Below are positions 9,497 to 18,589 of a stretch of DNA of 64,000 bases, piece by piece. Within the stretch, counting starts at the first letter, position 1. Every line of letters starts with the position of its first letter. The notes below the pieces were generated by a model. That model searched no databases, was not told the DNA's origin, and was given only the letters and a program-made list of their open reading frames with translations. The stretch is from assembly GCA_964400725.1 (NCBI GenBank), contig CAYNVS010000014.1, positions 9,146-73,145 on the forward strand, written 5' to 3'. Source of the stretch: CAYNVS01 sp964400725 (GTDB lineage Bacteria > Myxococcota_A > SURF-8 > CAYNVS01). Position numbers and translations under genes: made by a program.

Positions 9497-9607
9497 GTAA
9501 AAGAATTTTCGGCGGCGGTAATTTTTTAAAAAAGTTTTTGGCTTTGCGCGCAAATCCTTGACCTTGCGCCCCCGCGCGTGCTAATTTTTGCCCAAAGGAG
9601 ATATAAA

Positions 9608-10384
9608 ATGCTTTTCGTCGTGGATGTAGGAAACACGAACACTGTAGTAGGTATTTACAAGGGAGCCGACTTAATCAGGTCGTTTCGCGTCAAGAGCGAC
9701 AGAGAGCGCACCAGCGACGAGTTTGGCGTAATGTTTCTTCAGTTTCTCTCCGGCCTTAAAATTTCGCCCGACGACATAGAAGGCGTTGCGTTGTGTTCGG
9801 TGGTTCCGCCGCTTCAGACGGCCATGACCGGAGCGATTGAATTATACATGAACAAAAAAGCTCTCGCGGTGGAGCCCGGCGTTAAAACCGGAGTAGCCCT
9901 GAGAGTGGACAATCCGCGGGAAGTCGGCGCCGACAGAGTCGTCAACGCCGCCGCCGCGATGGAGAAACTGGTCGGCAGAAATATGGGCGCCATCGTAGTG
10001 GATTTCGGCACGGCCACCACATTCGACTGCGTTTCTCCGAAGTCTGAATATTTGGGCGGAGTCATAGCTCCGGGCGTTAAAATTGCGGCGGAAGCGCTTT
10101 TCCTTCGAACGAGCAAGCTGCCGCGTGTCGATTTGGATTATCCGCCGAACGTTTGCGGAAAGAACACCGCGCACTCCATGCAGTCCGGCCTTACATACGC
10201 CTACGTCGATATGGTTGACGGCGTCGCCTCGCGCCTGAAAGCGGAACTGGGCTTCCCGCTAAAGGTCATAGCCACCGGCGGGCTGTCAAAGTTAATCGCC
10301 AAGAAGAGCGCGTCCATCGAAGAGGTGGACGAGAACCTTACTCTCGACGGTTTGAGGATTATCTATGAGCGAAACGTCAAATAG
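9608..10384 (+). CDS. coaX: type III pantothenate kinase
   Basis: 258 residues from ATG 9608, preceded by a near-ideal AAAGGAG at 9594-9600. The N-terminal 'VVDVGNTNTVVGIY' is the ASKHA phosphate-binding strand of CoaX. 'DNPREVGADRVVNAAAA', 'VVDFGTATTFDCV' and 'GGVIAPG' are family signatures. The enzyme phosphorylates pantothenate, the first step of coenzyme A synthesis. Type III enzymes are not feedback-inhibited by CoA. The 3' end overlaps the next gene by 20 nt. Confidence 0.96.
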   Translation: MLFVVDVGNTNTVVGIYKGADLIRSFRVKSDRERTSDEFGVMFLQFLSGLKISPDDIEGVALCSVVPPLQTAMTGAIELYMNKKALAVEPGVKTGVALRVDNPREVGADRVVNAAAAMEKLVGRNMGAIVVDFGTATTFDCVSPKSEYLGGVIAPGVKIAAEALFLRTSKLPRVDLDYPPNVCGKNTAHSMQSGLTYAYVDMVDGVASRLKAELGFPLKVIATGGLSKLIAKKSASIEEVDENLTLDGLRIIYERNVK

Positions 10385-11609
10385 AGACGGCAGACCGGCT
10401 CTGCCGGCGGCGGGCGGTCTTTTGGCCGAACCGAAGGCCGAGCCTCTTTCCATTGAAGAGGTCGGCGGGGAAGTCTTTAAATACATGCAGACGCTCGACA
10501 AGCCGCGCAAATTAATGATTGCGCGCGGCATGGCTCCTCTGAAGCCGTCGCAGCTGCTTCTATTCACCTATATGCTTATCGCCGACGAAGATCCGGTCAT
10601 ATCCAAGGCCGCGGCGCAATCGTTTAAAAATCTTCCGCCCGGCGTCATCGGCAATCTTTTCGCCGGCGCTATTCCCCGCAAGGTTATCGACTACGCCGCG
10701 AGGCTTTGGTTCGACGACCCCGCCTACGACGCCGCGATTACCGCGATGTGCCTTAACCGCAACACGCACGAGTTCACTCTCGAATTCCTTATTCTGAACG
10801 GACGCGAGGAGACGCTGGAGATTCTCTCAAACAACCAGGAGGCTCTCAAACGCAGCCCATCGCTGGTTTTCGCTTTTGCGGAAAACAAGCGCATTTCAAT
10901 CGCCACGGTCAGCCGCGTGCTCGAATTCGCGCGCCGCCAAAAGCTCATTACGCCGTCGGACGAAACGCACATCATCGAAAAAATCGTCGGCAAAAAATCG
11001 GGCGAGGAGATTCCCGAAGAGGAAAAGCCGGAGCTGCCCAAGGACGAAACCGGAGAGCCGATATTCGCCGAAGAACTGGTGTCCGATAAAGCGGAAGAGA
11101 GCGTTCGGGATCTGCTGGAAGCCATAAGCAAGAACGAGGATGTGGAGGTCAAGCCAGCCGAGATAATCGAGCAGGAAATTAAAAAGAAGATAGACATTCG
11201 CGAGAAAATAAAGCGCATGTCCGTCTCGGAAAGACTTCGTCTGGCGATGCGCGGCAACATGGAAGCCAGAAGCATTCTAATATTCGACGCCGTTCCGATG
11301 GTCGCCAAGGCGGTCATTAACAGTCCCCGCGTCACCAAAATTGAAATCGAGCGCTGGGCGGCCATGCGCATTATGGAAGAGGAGATTTTAATCGAAATCT
11401 CAAAGAACAAGACTTTTATGCGGAACTATAACGTCCGTTTGGCGCTTATATACAACCCTCACACTCCGCTGAACCTGGTCATCAAAATGATGTCCACTCT
11501 CAACGAGCGGGACATCAAGGCTCTGTCGAAATCCAAGGCCGTTCCCTCGGCCGTTACAAACATCGCTATGCAAAAGGTTTCGCAGGCGGCCAAACGCAGA
11601 GGAGAATAA
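10365..11609 (+). CDS. conserved helical-repeat protein of unknown function
   Basis: 414 residues, starting 20 nt inside coaX, so probably translationally coupled. Two all-helical parts are separated by an acidic, Pro/Glu-rich linker (about 205-250). The C-terminal half (about 275-410) has repeats of the type 'AMRGNMEARSILIFDAVPMV' and 'RLALIYNPHTPLNLVIKMM', resembling HEAT/LRV-like repeats. I remember similar uncharacterised proteins in Geobacter and myxobacteria, but have no function for them. There is no signal peptide or TM segment, so it is cytoplasmic, and I see no catalytic motif. Confidence 0.75.
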   Translation: MSETSNRDGRPALPAAGGLLAEPKAEPLSIEEVGGEVFKYMQTLDKPRKLMIARGMAPLKPSQLLLFTYMLIADEDPVISKAAAQSFKNLPPGVIGNLFAGAIPRKVIDYAARLWFDDPAYDAAITAMCLNRNTHEFTLEFLILNGREETLEILSNNQEALKRSPSLVFAFAENKRISIATVSRVLEFARRQKLITPSDETHIIEKIVGKKSGEEIPEEEKPELPKDETGEPIFAEELVSDKAEESVRDLLEAISKNEDVEVKPAEIIEQEIKKKIDIREKIKRMSVSERLRLAMRGNMEARSILIFDAVPMVAKAVINSPRVTKIEIERWAAMRIMEEEILIEISKNKTFMRNYNVRLALIYNPHTPLNLVIKMMSTLNERDIKALSKSKAVPSAVTNIAMQKVSQAAKRRGE

Positions 11610-11661
11610 CCGGCGCCGCTTCGCGTCGAGCGGGGCGTTAAGCCGACGTCAGGAGTAAATA

Positions 11662-14091
11662 ATGACGAAGAAATTAAAGACGGCGGCTTCGCTGCCGCAC
11701 GAAAAGCTGCGCATGCGCATAGACCCCTCCTCGCTGCCTTTTAAAAGCACGACGGAACTTAAGCCGTATCCGGCCACCTTCGGACAGGAAAGAGCGCTGG
11801 AAGCTCTGCGTCTTGGGCTTGCCATACAGGGCAAAGGATTCAACATATTTTTAATGGGAGAGCCGGGAACCGGCAAAACTTCTATTATCAATAACATTCT
11901 GCGCGAAGAGGCTCAAAAATTTCCTACGCCGTCGGACTGGTGCTACTTGTATAACTTCGACGACCCCGATCAGCCTATTGCGATGGAGATGCCGCCGGGA
12001 GCCGGAAAGCGGTTCAAAGCCGACATGGCGGAGATGATCGCCGAGGCGAAAAGGGACATCCCCAAAGTGCGCGAATCGGAAATGTATTTGCAGCACAAGC
12101 AGTCGCTTGAACGCTCGTTCCGCAAAAAAGAGCAGGCTCTATTTAACAAGCTGCGACGCAAAGCCAAAAAGTCCGGTCTCGATTTGGGGCTTGCGGAAGG
12201 GGAGCTTACGCTGCAAATAATGGAGAACGGCAATCCTCTGGGCATGGAGGAAATCGAGTCGCTGCCCGCAAGCAAAAAGAACGAGTTTGAGAAGCGGATA
12301 ATAGAGTTCCAAGACGAAATCGACGACTACATCCGCGAGCAGCGGAAGCTCGGCAAAGTCAGAGAAGACCGCTTTGAAGACTTGGAGAAAGAGAACGTCC
12401 TCAAGGTGTGCGAGGACAACCTTAAAGAGATGTGCCGCAAGTACGGCTCGATTGCCGGAATGGAAGACTTTCTCTGCCGAGTGAAGCAGGAGCTGCCCGG
12501 CCGCGTGATAAACTATCTCGCTAAGAGCGAGCAGTCGAACGAGCCGAATCCGTTTGCGGCGTTCGAGTCGGCGGCGAGGCAGGACGACGATCTGCTTCCC
12601 TTTGAAGTTAATTTGTTCGTTTCCAACGAGAAAACAAAAGGCGCGCCGGTAGCGTTTGAGTCGAACCCGACCTACAGCAATTTAATTGGACGGCTGGAAT
12701 ACAAAGAGCAATCGGGCTGGCTTTCCACCGACTTCACGCAGATAAAGCCGGGCGTGCTTCACAGCACAAACGGCGGCTTTCTGGTCATTCAAGCGGGCGA
12801 CCTGCTGACCAACCCCTATTCGTGGGACGCCCTTAAACGCTCGCTTCGCACCAAAGAGATTCGCATTCAAGAGCCGTTTGCGGAGCAGCACGGACGAGCG
12901 CTCAAAACGCTGCGCCCGCAGCGCATACCGCTTAACGTCAAGGTAATTATCGTCGGCTCGTACCAAACGTTTTATTGGCTGTGGAGCATGGACGAGGATT
13001 TTCAGCGGCTATTTAAAATACGCGCCGATTTCGACGTTTCGATGCCGATAAACATCCCCAACCTTCTTAAATACGCGCGGTTTATCGCCAAAGTTTGCAA
13101 AGAAGAAAATAAACTTCCGCTTTCCGCGGGCGGCTTCGCCCGTCTTATCGAAGAGGGAACGCGTCATTCCGGCCATCAGGACAGGGTCTCTATTTCGCTG
13201 TCGGGCATCATCGACATATTGCTTGAGAGCGACTTTGCTGCGAGGGCGACCGGCGGCGAGGTAATCGAAGCGGAGCATGTTGAGAAAGCCATTGCGGCGA
13301 GGGAAAGGCGCGAATCGAGAGTGCAGGAGGAGTTCGAGCGGCAGATACGGGACGGCGAAATATTAATCGACACCCGCGGGCTCGAAGTCGGACAGATAAA
13401 CGGCATTGCGGTTTACGAACTGGGCGATTACGCCTTCGGCGTTCCGTCCCGCATTACGGCGCGCGCCTATACCGGCAGGCAGGGAATTATAAACATCGAC
13501 CGCGAGTCGGACATGGCCGGACCTATTCACAACAAGGCGACGCTTATCATTCAAGGACTTCTCGGCGGACTTTTCGCGCAGGAGACGCCTCTTTCGCTGG
13601 CTGTTTCGATTACCTTCGAGCAGATGTACGGCATGGTGGAGGGGGACAGCGCGACCTGCGCGGAATTCTTTGCGATTTTGTCGGCCATTTCGGAAATCCC
13701 AATCAATCAGGGCGTCGCCATTACCGGCTCGCTCAATCAGCGCGGCGAAGTGCAGCCCATCGGCGGCGTAAACGAGAAGATTGAGGGCGTTTTCCGCGTC
13801 TGCAAGGCGCAGGGGCTTACCGGAAAGCAGGGGGTAATAATACCTCAACAAAACGCGCGTCATCTTTGTCTGGCCTACGAGGTAGTCGAGGCCGTTAAGG
13901 CCGGTAAATTTCACATTTATCCGATACGCTACATCGAAGACGGCGTGCCGATACTGATGGGGGTTGAGGCGGGGCGCAAAGTCAAGGGGGAATTCAGGCC
14001 GAAAAACGGGCTGTACGCTCGCGTCGCCGAAAAATTGAAAGTTACGAACGATAAATTGAACGCTTCTCCCGATAGGAATGACGACGAATAG
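11662..14091 (+). CDS. Lon-type ATP-dependent protease (AAA_32 / LonB-like)
   Basis: 809 residues with a CAGGAG ribosome-binding site. No classical Lon N-terminal domain is present: the protein starts with a short segment and the Walker A 'GEPGTGKT' (about 68-75), followed by a long helical insertion (about 120-290) as in the YcbZ/AAA_32 subfamily. The C-terminal S16 peptidase domain is intact: catalytic Ser in 'EGDSATCAEF' (about 662) and Lys in 'GGVNEKIEG' (about 704). It should degrade damaged or regulatory proteins in the cytoplasm. A perfect terminator follows. It is distinct from housekeeping LonA, which may be elsewhere. Confidence 0.92.
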   Translation: MTKKLKTAASLPHEKLRMRIDPSSLPFKSTTELKPYPATFGQERALEALRLGLAIQGKGFNIFLMGEPGTGKTSIINNILREEAQKFPTPSDWCYLYNFDDPDQPIAMEMPPGAGKRFKADMAEMIAEAKRDIPKVRESEMYLQHKQSLERSFRKKEQALFNKLRRKAKKSGLDLGLAEGELTLQIMENGNPLGMEEIESLPASKKNEFEKRIIEFQDEIDDYIREQRKLGKVREDRFEDLEKENVLKVCEDNLKEMCRKYGSIAGMEDFLCRVKQELPGRVINYLAKSEQSNEPNPFAAFESAARQDDDLLPFEVNLFVSNEKTKGAPVAFESNPTYSNLIGRLEYKEQSGWLSTDFTQIKPGVLHSTNGGFLVIQAGDLLTNPYSWDALKRSLRTKEIRIQEPFAEQHGRALKTLRPQRIPLNVKVIIVGSYQTFYWLWSMDEDFQRLFKIRADFDVSMPINIPNLLKYARFIAKVCKEENKLPLSAGGFARLIEEGTRHSGHQDRVSISLSGIIDILLESDFAARATGGEVIEAEHVEKAIAARERRESRVQEEFERQIRDGEILIDTRGLEVGQINGIAVYELGDYAFGVPSRITARAYTGRQGIINIDRESDMAGPIHNKATLIIQGLLGGLFAQETPLSLAVSITFEQMYGMVEGDSATCAEFFAILSAISEIPINQGVAITGSLNQRGEVQPIGGVNEKIEGVFRVCKAQGLTGKQGVIIPQQNARHLCLAYEVVEAVKAGKFHIYPIRYIEDGVPILMGVEAGRKVKGEFRPKNGLYARVAEKLKVTNDKLNASPDRNDDE

Positions 14092-14103
14092 CCGCAGGCA
14101 AGC

Positions 14104-14131
14104 GGGACGGAAATTTCCGTCCCTTTTTTTA
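14104..14131 (+). terminator. intrinsic terminator after the Lon-like protease
   Basis: A perfect 20-nt inverted repeat at 14104-14123 (GGGACGG arms around AAATTT) is followed directly by seven T. It lies 13 nt after the stop codon. Confidence 0.92.
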
Positions 14132-14246
14132 TATGAAACGAACGTAAAAACCGCCTCTTTATTTTTCGTTTTCAGCCTTCCGTAACGTCTCGCGGAGATT
14201 TAATTTACGAAACCTTGATTTTTTAAAGGAAAAAAACTCTTTTTTC

Positions 14247-14339
14247 TTGACAAAAGCGTAAAATATATTCAAATTAATTTTAGAAGTTTTTTTATAGAGA
14301 GGCGATGTACTTATTAACCCCAGGAAAAAGGAGAAACCG
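14247..14339 (+). promoter_or_regulatory. HU gene promoter region (TTGACA -35) and leader
   Basis: An exact -35 hexamer TTGACA is at 14247-14252 in a very AT-rich stretch. The -10 element is ambiguous among several A/T hexamers at about 14264-14276. The leader ends with a strong AAAAAGGAG ribosome-binding site at 14324-14332. Confidence 0.5.
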
Positions 14340-14660
14340 ATGGCTGAAAAGAAAGAGAAAGAGCTGAAGATTCAAGGAGTAAAAACCAAGGCCGAGTTCG
14401 TGAAGCACCTGACCGAAGTCGTCAAGACGGTCGAACTCAACCAGAAAATGGCCGACGAAATTTTGAAAAAAGTTTTCGACATCGTCGCCGCCTCCATCAA
14501 GAAAAATGAAAAAATCCAGATTCACGGATTCGGAACCTTCGCCCTTGCCAAGCGCAAGGCCCGCAAGGGACGCAACCCCAGAACCAAGGAAGAGATCAAG
14601 ATCAAGGCCAGCAAGACCGTACGCTTTAAGCCCAGCGCGAAAATCAAGAAGGGTCTATAA
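14340..14660 (+). CDS. HU/IHF-family DNA-binding protein
   Basis: 106 residues. The DNA-binding beta-arm signature 'IHGFGTFALAKRKARKGRNP' (about 61-80) and the following 'KASKTVRFKPSAKIKK' are typical of HU. Relative to the usual 90 residues it has a Lys/Glu-rich N-terminal extension of about 13 residues before the first helix. HU bends and compacts DNA as a dimer. It has its own AT-rich promoter region, strong ribosome-binding site and terminator, which suggests high monocistronic expression. Confidence 0.95.
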   Translation: MAEKKEKELKIQGVKTKAEFVKHLTEVVKTVELNQKMADEILKKVFDIVAASIKKNEKIQIHGFGTFALAKRKARKGRNPRTKEEIKIKASKTVRFKPSAKIKKGL

Positions 14661-14681
14661 ATCTCTGACTACGCAAGAAAG

Positions 14682-14708
14682 GCCCTCCGCAAGGAGGGCT
14701 TTTTTATT
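14682..14708 (+). terminator. intrinsic terminator of the HU gene
   Basis: A 7-bp GC-rich stem (14682-14688 with 14693-14699) closes a GCAA tetraloop and is followed by TTTTTT. It starts 21 nt after the HU stop codon. Confidence 0.95.
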
Positions 14709-14754
14709 TCGCCTTGTTTGACATTAAAAGCCGCGCCGTGCTAAAAGGCTTGAT

Positions 14755-15375
14755 ATGATTGCAAGACTTACAGGATCGCTCGTTTTCGTGGGGCTCGACC
14801 ACGTTGTTATAGACGTGCAAGGCGTGGGTTACGAAGTTCGTATGCCGCAGTCTAGTCTTATGCAGCTTCCGCTTGAAGGCGGCGAAGTTACGCTGTCCGT
14901 TCACACCAACGTAAGGGAAGACGCGATAGAGCTTTACGGGTTCCTCTCCGACCCGGAGCGCAACTTATTCCGCGCTCTCATCACCGCCACCGGCATAGGC
15001 CCCAAAATGGCCATGAGCGCCCTTTCGACGCTTTCGTTCAGCCAAATCGTCGGAGCCATATCGGCGGAAGACGCAAAGACGCTCGCGACGGTTCCGGGCA
15101 TCGGCAAAAAGCTCGCCGAGAAAATGATAATCGAGCTGAAGGACAAAATCGCCAAGCAGTTTTCATACGTCGAGTTAGAAGCCTCCGAAGCCCCGCAGGC
15201 CGGAAGAACGGCGTGGTTCGACGCGGAGGCCGACTTCAGGCTGGCGTTCGAGTCGCTGGGCTACAAGAAGCCGATAACCGATAAAATCATCGCCGCGCTT
15301 GCTAAAAGGCTGCCGCGCGAGGCCAAGGTGGAAACGCTTCTTCGCGAGGCTTTGACCGAAATGACGCGGCTTTAA
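14755..15375 (+). CDS. ruvA: Holliday junction branch migration protein RuvA
   Basis: 206 residues. The N-terminal OB domain 'MIARLTGSLVFVGLDHVVID' is followed by the tandem helix-hairpin-helix region ('ATGIGPKMAMSALSTLS' and 'VPGIGKKLAEKMIIELKDK') and a C-terminal domain III that contacts RuvB. RuvA tetramers hold the Holliday junction while RuvB drives branch migration. A TTGACA hexamer at 14718-14723 could be part of its promoter, but the likely -10 would place transcription start at the ATG itself, so I do not annotate it. ruvB follows after 25 nt; ruvC is not in the window. Confidence 0.97.
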   Translation: MIARLTGSLVFVGLDHVVIDVQGVGYEVRMPQSSLMQLPLEGGEVTLSVHTNVREDAIELYGFLSDPERNLFRALITATGIGPKMAMSALSTLSFSQIVGAISAEDAKTLATVPGIGKKLAEKMIIELKDKIAKQFSYVELEASEAPQAGRTAWFDAEADFRLAFESLGYKKPITDKIIAALAKRLPREAKVETLLREALTEMTRL

Positions 15376-15400
15376 GGCCGAAAATTAATTTGGAAATAGC

Positions 15401-16468
15401 ATGCAGGACAAGCCCAAAGACAGACGGGGCGCGCTGGCGAAAGAGCGCGTTGACGACGACTACCGGCTCGAAAAAGGGCTGCGTCCCGAATCTTTCGCCG
15501 AGTACGTAGGCCAGCGGAAAGTCGTCGAAAATCTCGCGGTTTTCATAAAGGCGGCGCGCAACCGCAGCGAAACGCTTGACCACGTTCTTTTTCACAGCCC
15601 GCCGGGCTTGGGCAAAACGACGCTGGCGCACATAATCGCCAACGAGCTCGGAGTGGAACTTCACGTTACCAGCGGCCCCGCGCTCGATAAAAAAGGCGAC
15701 CTCGCGGGAATACTAAGCAACCTCAAGGAAGGCGACGTTCTATTCATCGACGAGATACACCGCCTAAACCCGATAATAGAAGAAAATTTATACCCGGCAA
15801 TGGAGGACTTTCGCTTCGACATAGTGCTGGGCGAAGGGCCGCACGCGCGCAGCATTAAGCTGCCTTTGCAGCCGTTCACGCTCATCGGCGCCACCACGCG
15901 GCAGGGCCTATTGACGAGCCCGCTGCGCGACCGCTTCGGCATCGTCGTGCATCTGGAGTTCTACCCGCCGGAAGAGCTGAAAAAAATCGTAATGCGCAGC
16001 TCCGGCCTGCTGGGCGTAAACGTGGACGAACAGGCCGCGGAGGAAATAGCAAAGCGAAGCCGAGGGACTCCGCGCATAGCCAACAGGCTTCTCAAACGCA
16101 TCCGCGATTTTGCGGACTATGAGAACGCCGCGAAGATAGACAGACGGCTGGCGGACTTCGCGCTTAAAAGGCTCGAAGTTGACGAGGCGGGACTTGACAG
16201 AACCGACAAGCTCATACTGCGCTCGATTATAGAAAAGTTCGACGGCGGGCCAGTGGGAATAGACAACCTCGCGGCGGCTTTGTCGGAGGAGTCCGACACG
16301 CTAGAAGAAGTGTACGAGCCGTACCTCATTCAGCAGGGTTACATAATGCGCACCACCAGAGGGCGCGTGGCCACCAGCAAGGCGTATGAGCGGCTGGGGC
16401 TCGAGCAGCCCGCGCGGAAAAAGGCGGCGTTGGACGAATTGGATTTCTTCGGAAAGGATAAGAAATAA
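15401..16468 (+). CDS. ruvB: Holliday junction DNA helicase RuvB
   Basis: 355 residues. Walker A is visible in 'SPPGLGKTTLAH', Walker B in 'LFIDEIHRL', and sensor 1 in 'IGATTRQGLLTSPLRDRFG'. The C-terminal winged helix contains 'PYLIQQGYIMRTTRGRVAT', a hallmark of RuvB. It is the AAA+ motor of branch migration and works with the upstream RuvA. The terminal residues overlap the next start codon by one base (TAATG). Confidence 0.98.
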   Translation: MQDKPKDRRGALAKERVDDDYRLEKGLRPESFAEYVGQRKVVENLAVFIKAARNRSETLDHVLFHSPPGLGKTTLAHIIANELGVELHVTSGPALDKKGDLAGILSNLKEGDVLFIDEIHRLNPIIEENLYPAMEDFRFDIVLGEGPHARSIKLPLQPFTLIGATTRQGLLTSPLRDRFGIVVHLEFYPPEELKKIVMRSSGLLGVNVDEQAAEEIAKRSRGTPRIANRLLKRIRDFADYENAAKIDRRLADFALKRLEVDEAGLDRTDKLILRSIIEKFDGGPVGIDNLAAALSEESDTLEEVYEPYLIQQGYIMRTTRGRVATSKAYERLGLEQPARKKAALDELDFFGKDKK

Positions 16469-17454
16469 TGAAAATAAATATCTTTGCGGCTTCGCTAGCG
16501 CTGGTTTTGTTATTCTCTTTTACGGCCGCGGCGCTGGATTCCGAAGAGAGCGGAGCGAGCAAGACGAACTCCAAAACCAAAAAGGCGCCTAAAGACGAAG
16601 CGAAACCCGCGCCGGTTCAAATGCTCTTCGAAATTAAGGGCGCGAACATGAAGCCCAAGGAGAAGGACGCGCTCTTCGCAACCGCTTTCAAGGAGGCGAA
16701 AAAAGGCGGAGCGATAAAGCCGCTTACCGAGAAAGACATAAAAGACTCGTCGGACGCCGCTGGGAAAAGCAAGACGATAAAAGAGGTCGCTAAGGAACAG
16801 GGAATTAAGTTTTTCGCCGCGTTCGAAGCCGCCGGCGGGCAGGCGAAAGGAACGACGGACGCGAAAATCGAGTTCGACATCGACGGCAAAATAAGCGTTT
16901 TCGCAATTTACGGCGCGGACAAAGCGGGCGTCGGCGAGTTTGTGAAACGCGCCTTTACGGAAGTTCCCAAACTAATCGACGGACGCAAACGGACGGATTC
17001 CGGCGTTTTGTTTGCTAAACGCAAGTTCGGCTTTTTCGCATCAAACGCGACGGATAAGACGCAGCTGGCGATTATGTCGAACCTTAAAAAAGGCTTGGCT
17101 AAGCTTTTCTCGGAACCGTTCTTTTCCGTGGGCGAAGTGAACGCGGACGACGAAAGCATGAAAAAAGAGGCGGAAAAGTCGGGCGACGTTAAGAAGGAAA
17201 TCGAGAAAGATTTGGCCGACTGCCCGATTAAACCGTGCCAGACGGCTCTCGCGACGGCAAGGGGAGTTTGCGACTACATAATTTTCAACGTCGCGCCGAA
17301 AAAGGGCGTCAAGGATAAATACGAGGCTTCCTTAACCTTCGAGCTTGCGGGGGGCCGCGTTATGACGCTTTATTACTATTTAGGATCCAAAGAAGCCACG
17401 AAAGCCGCCGACGCGCCCGCGAAGTTTATAAAAGAGATTGAAAGCCTGAAATAA
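16468..17454 (+). CDS. secreted/periplasmic protein of unknown function
   Basis: 328 residues, starting on the last base of the ruvB stop. It has a Sec signal peptide (about 1-22, 'SLALVLLFSFTAAA') and then a Lys/Ala/Glu-rich linker (about 25-50). The mature part alternates helices and strands and has three cysteines near the C-terminus (CPIKPC and 'GVC'), which may form disulfides. I do not recognise the fold. A segment at about 75-110 resembles a small alpha/beta domain that searches for a GxxF pattern, but there is no known motif. Its coupling to ruvAB looks positional rather than functional. Confidence 0.7.
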   Translation: MKINIFAASLALVLLFSFTAAALDSEESGASKTNSKTKKAPKDEAKPAPVQMLFEIKGANMKPKEKDALFATAFKEAKKGGAIKPLTEKDIKDSSDAAGKSKTIKEVAKEQGIKFFAAFEAAGGQAKGTTDAKIEFDIDGKISVFAIYGADKAGVGEFVKRAFTEVPKLIDGRKRTDSGVLFAKRKFGFFASNATDKTQLAIMSNLKKGLAKLFSEPFFSVGEVNADDESMKKEAEKSGDVKKEIEKDLADCPIKPCQTALATARGVCDYIIFNVAPKKGVKDKYEASLTFELAGGRVMTLYYYLGSKEATKAADAPAKFIKEIESLK

Positions 17455-17494
17455 AATTTAAGGGCCGCTCAGCCCGCGGATTGAGAGGTTTGCT

Positions 17495-18316
17495 ATGAAA
17501 AAAAGCATTGCTTTTTCGGTATTTCTTGCCGCCGTCGCGCTGACTTTCGCGCTCTGCTGCATGGCGGGCGAGAAAAAATCCGGCGCCGACAAATCCAAAC
17601 CGAAAGACAAGCCGCTTACGCTCCCCGCGGGCGAGGAATTCAGCGCGCAGACCGAGGATAAAATTACGGTTTACGGCTCTCTTTACCTTCAGCCGACCGC
17701 TCCGGAGAAAGCTCCGCTTATAATCGCGTTTCATCAGATGTCGAAAGACAGACATGAATACGAGGCGTCCGGAATCGCTCAGGCGCTTTACGGCGAGGGG
17801 TACAACCTTATTTTAATGGACGACCGCGGCCACGGAAAATCCACGGCGACTGAAAACGCCCCGCTGGACTGGAAGAATATGGGCAAGGCCGATTGGGAAA
17901 AGGCCGGTTTTGACGTCGCCGCGGCGATTAAATTCGCCGAGAGCCGCAAGCTGACGGGCGCAGGCATAGGGCTTATAGGCGCGAGCATCGGCTCGACGAC
18001 CGTTTTGCTTTACGCCGCGATGGGCGATTCCAAAGTAAAATTCGTAATCATGCTCTCGCCGGGGCTTGCATGGCGGGACGTAGATACGAAAGAGCCGATG
18101 AAAAAGGCCGCGGGGGTGCCGGTATTGCTGGTCGCCTCCGATAAGGACGCCGACGGCTACTGCGCCCAGACTGCGGACGAATTGTCGAAGCTGAACCCGA
18201 AATCGGAAAAGAAAATATACCCCGGCGGCAAGCACGGAGTTTACATGACGACCGACGCTCCGGTAATGATAGGCGACATTATCGCGTTTGTTAAGAAAAA
18301 CCTATCGGCGAAATAA
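17495..18316 (+). CDS. exported alpha/beta-hydrolase (dienelactone hydrolase / peptidase-like)
   Basis: 273 residues with a Sec signal peptide (ending near CCMAGEK; the Cys pair could also mark a lipoprotein). The hydrolase core begins at about residue 50. The oxyanion region is 'LIIAFHQMSKDRHEY'. The nucleophile elbow is 'LIGASIGSTT' (Ser about 169), the acid is in 'VASDKDADG', and the base His is in 'GGKHGVYM'. The triad is therefore complete. It should hydrolyse an ester or peptide in the envelope; the substrate cannot be predicted. A weak terminator-like structure (stem 18340-18345 with 18374-18379, then eight T) follows. Confidence 0.82.
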   Translation: MKKSIAFSVFLAAVALTFALCCMAGEKKSGADKSKPKDKPLTLPAGEEFSAQTEDKITVYGSLYLQPTAPEKAPLIIAFHQMSKDRHEYEASGIAQALYGEGYNLILMDDRGHGKSTATENAPLDWKNMGKADWEKAGFDVAAAIKFAESRKLTGAGIGLIGASIGSTTVLLYAAMGDSKVKFVIMLSPGLAWRDVDTKEPMKKAAGVPVLLVASDKDADGYCAQTADELSKLNPKSEKKIYPGGKHGVYMTTDAPVMIGDIIAFVKKNLSAK

Positions 18317-18339
18317 TTTTTCATTCGATATTTTTTCAG

Positions 18340-18387
18340 CGGTTCCTCGCTTTTTTGCTTTTGTCGAAAATCCGAACCGTTTTTTTT
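18340..18387 (+). terminator. possible long-loop terminator
   Basis: A 6-bp stem (CGGTTC 18340-18345 with GAACCG 18374-18379) precedes eight T. The 28-nt loop makes it a weak candidate. Confidence 0.35.
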
Positions 18388-18473
18388 GCAAACGGCTTAA
18401 AATTATTGGCTTTGATTAAAAAAGAATTTGCAACCTGTAATTTGGTGTGATATTAAAATTTTCACTTTTTGTA

Positions 18474-18492
18474 TTGTCAATATACTTGACAA
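18474..18492 (+). promoter_or_regulatory. operator-like inverted repeat overlapping a -35 element of the barrel/TPR cluster
   Basis: TTGTCAA (18474-18480) and TTGACAA (18486-18492) form a perfect 7-bp inverted repeat around a TATAC spacer. The right arm contains an exact TTGACA -35 hexamer (18486-18491). A plausible but poor -10 (TAGCTA) lies 18 nt downstream. The geometry suits a dimeric repressor or activator controlling the downstream operon. No regulator gene is adjacent. Confidence 0.5.
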
Positions 18493-18589
18493 GCGCGGCA
18501 AGGTAAGGTTAGCTAAATCAAGTTTTTTGGTTTTTGAGGCTATAAAAACGTCTTAACACTGTATGAATTTGATAAAGAGAGTAGGGATA

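Noticed and set aside
9558..9587. TTGACC-N18-TAATTT promoter for coaX
   Set aside because: Predicted start would fall inside the ribosome-binding site, and the spacer is GC-rich.
14718..14747. TTGACA-N18-TAAAAG promoter for ruvA
   Set aside because: Start point would coincide with the ATG 14755, leaving no leader; not annotated.
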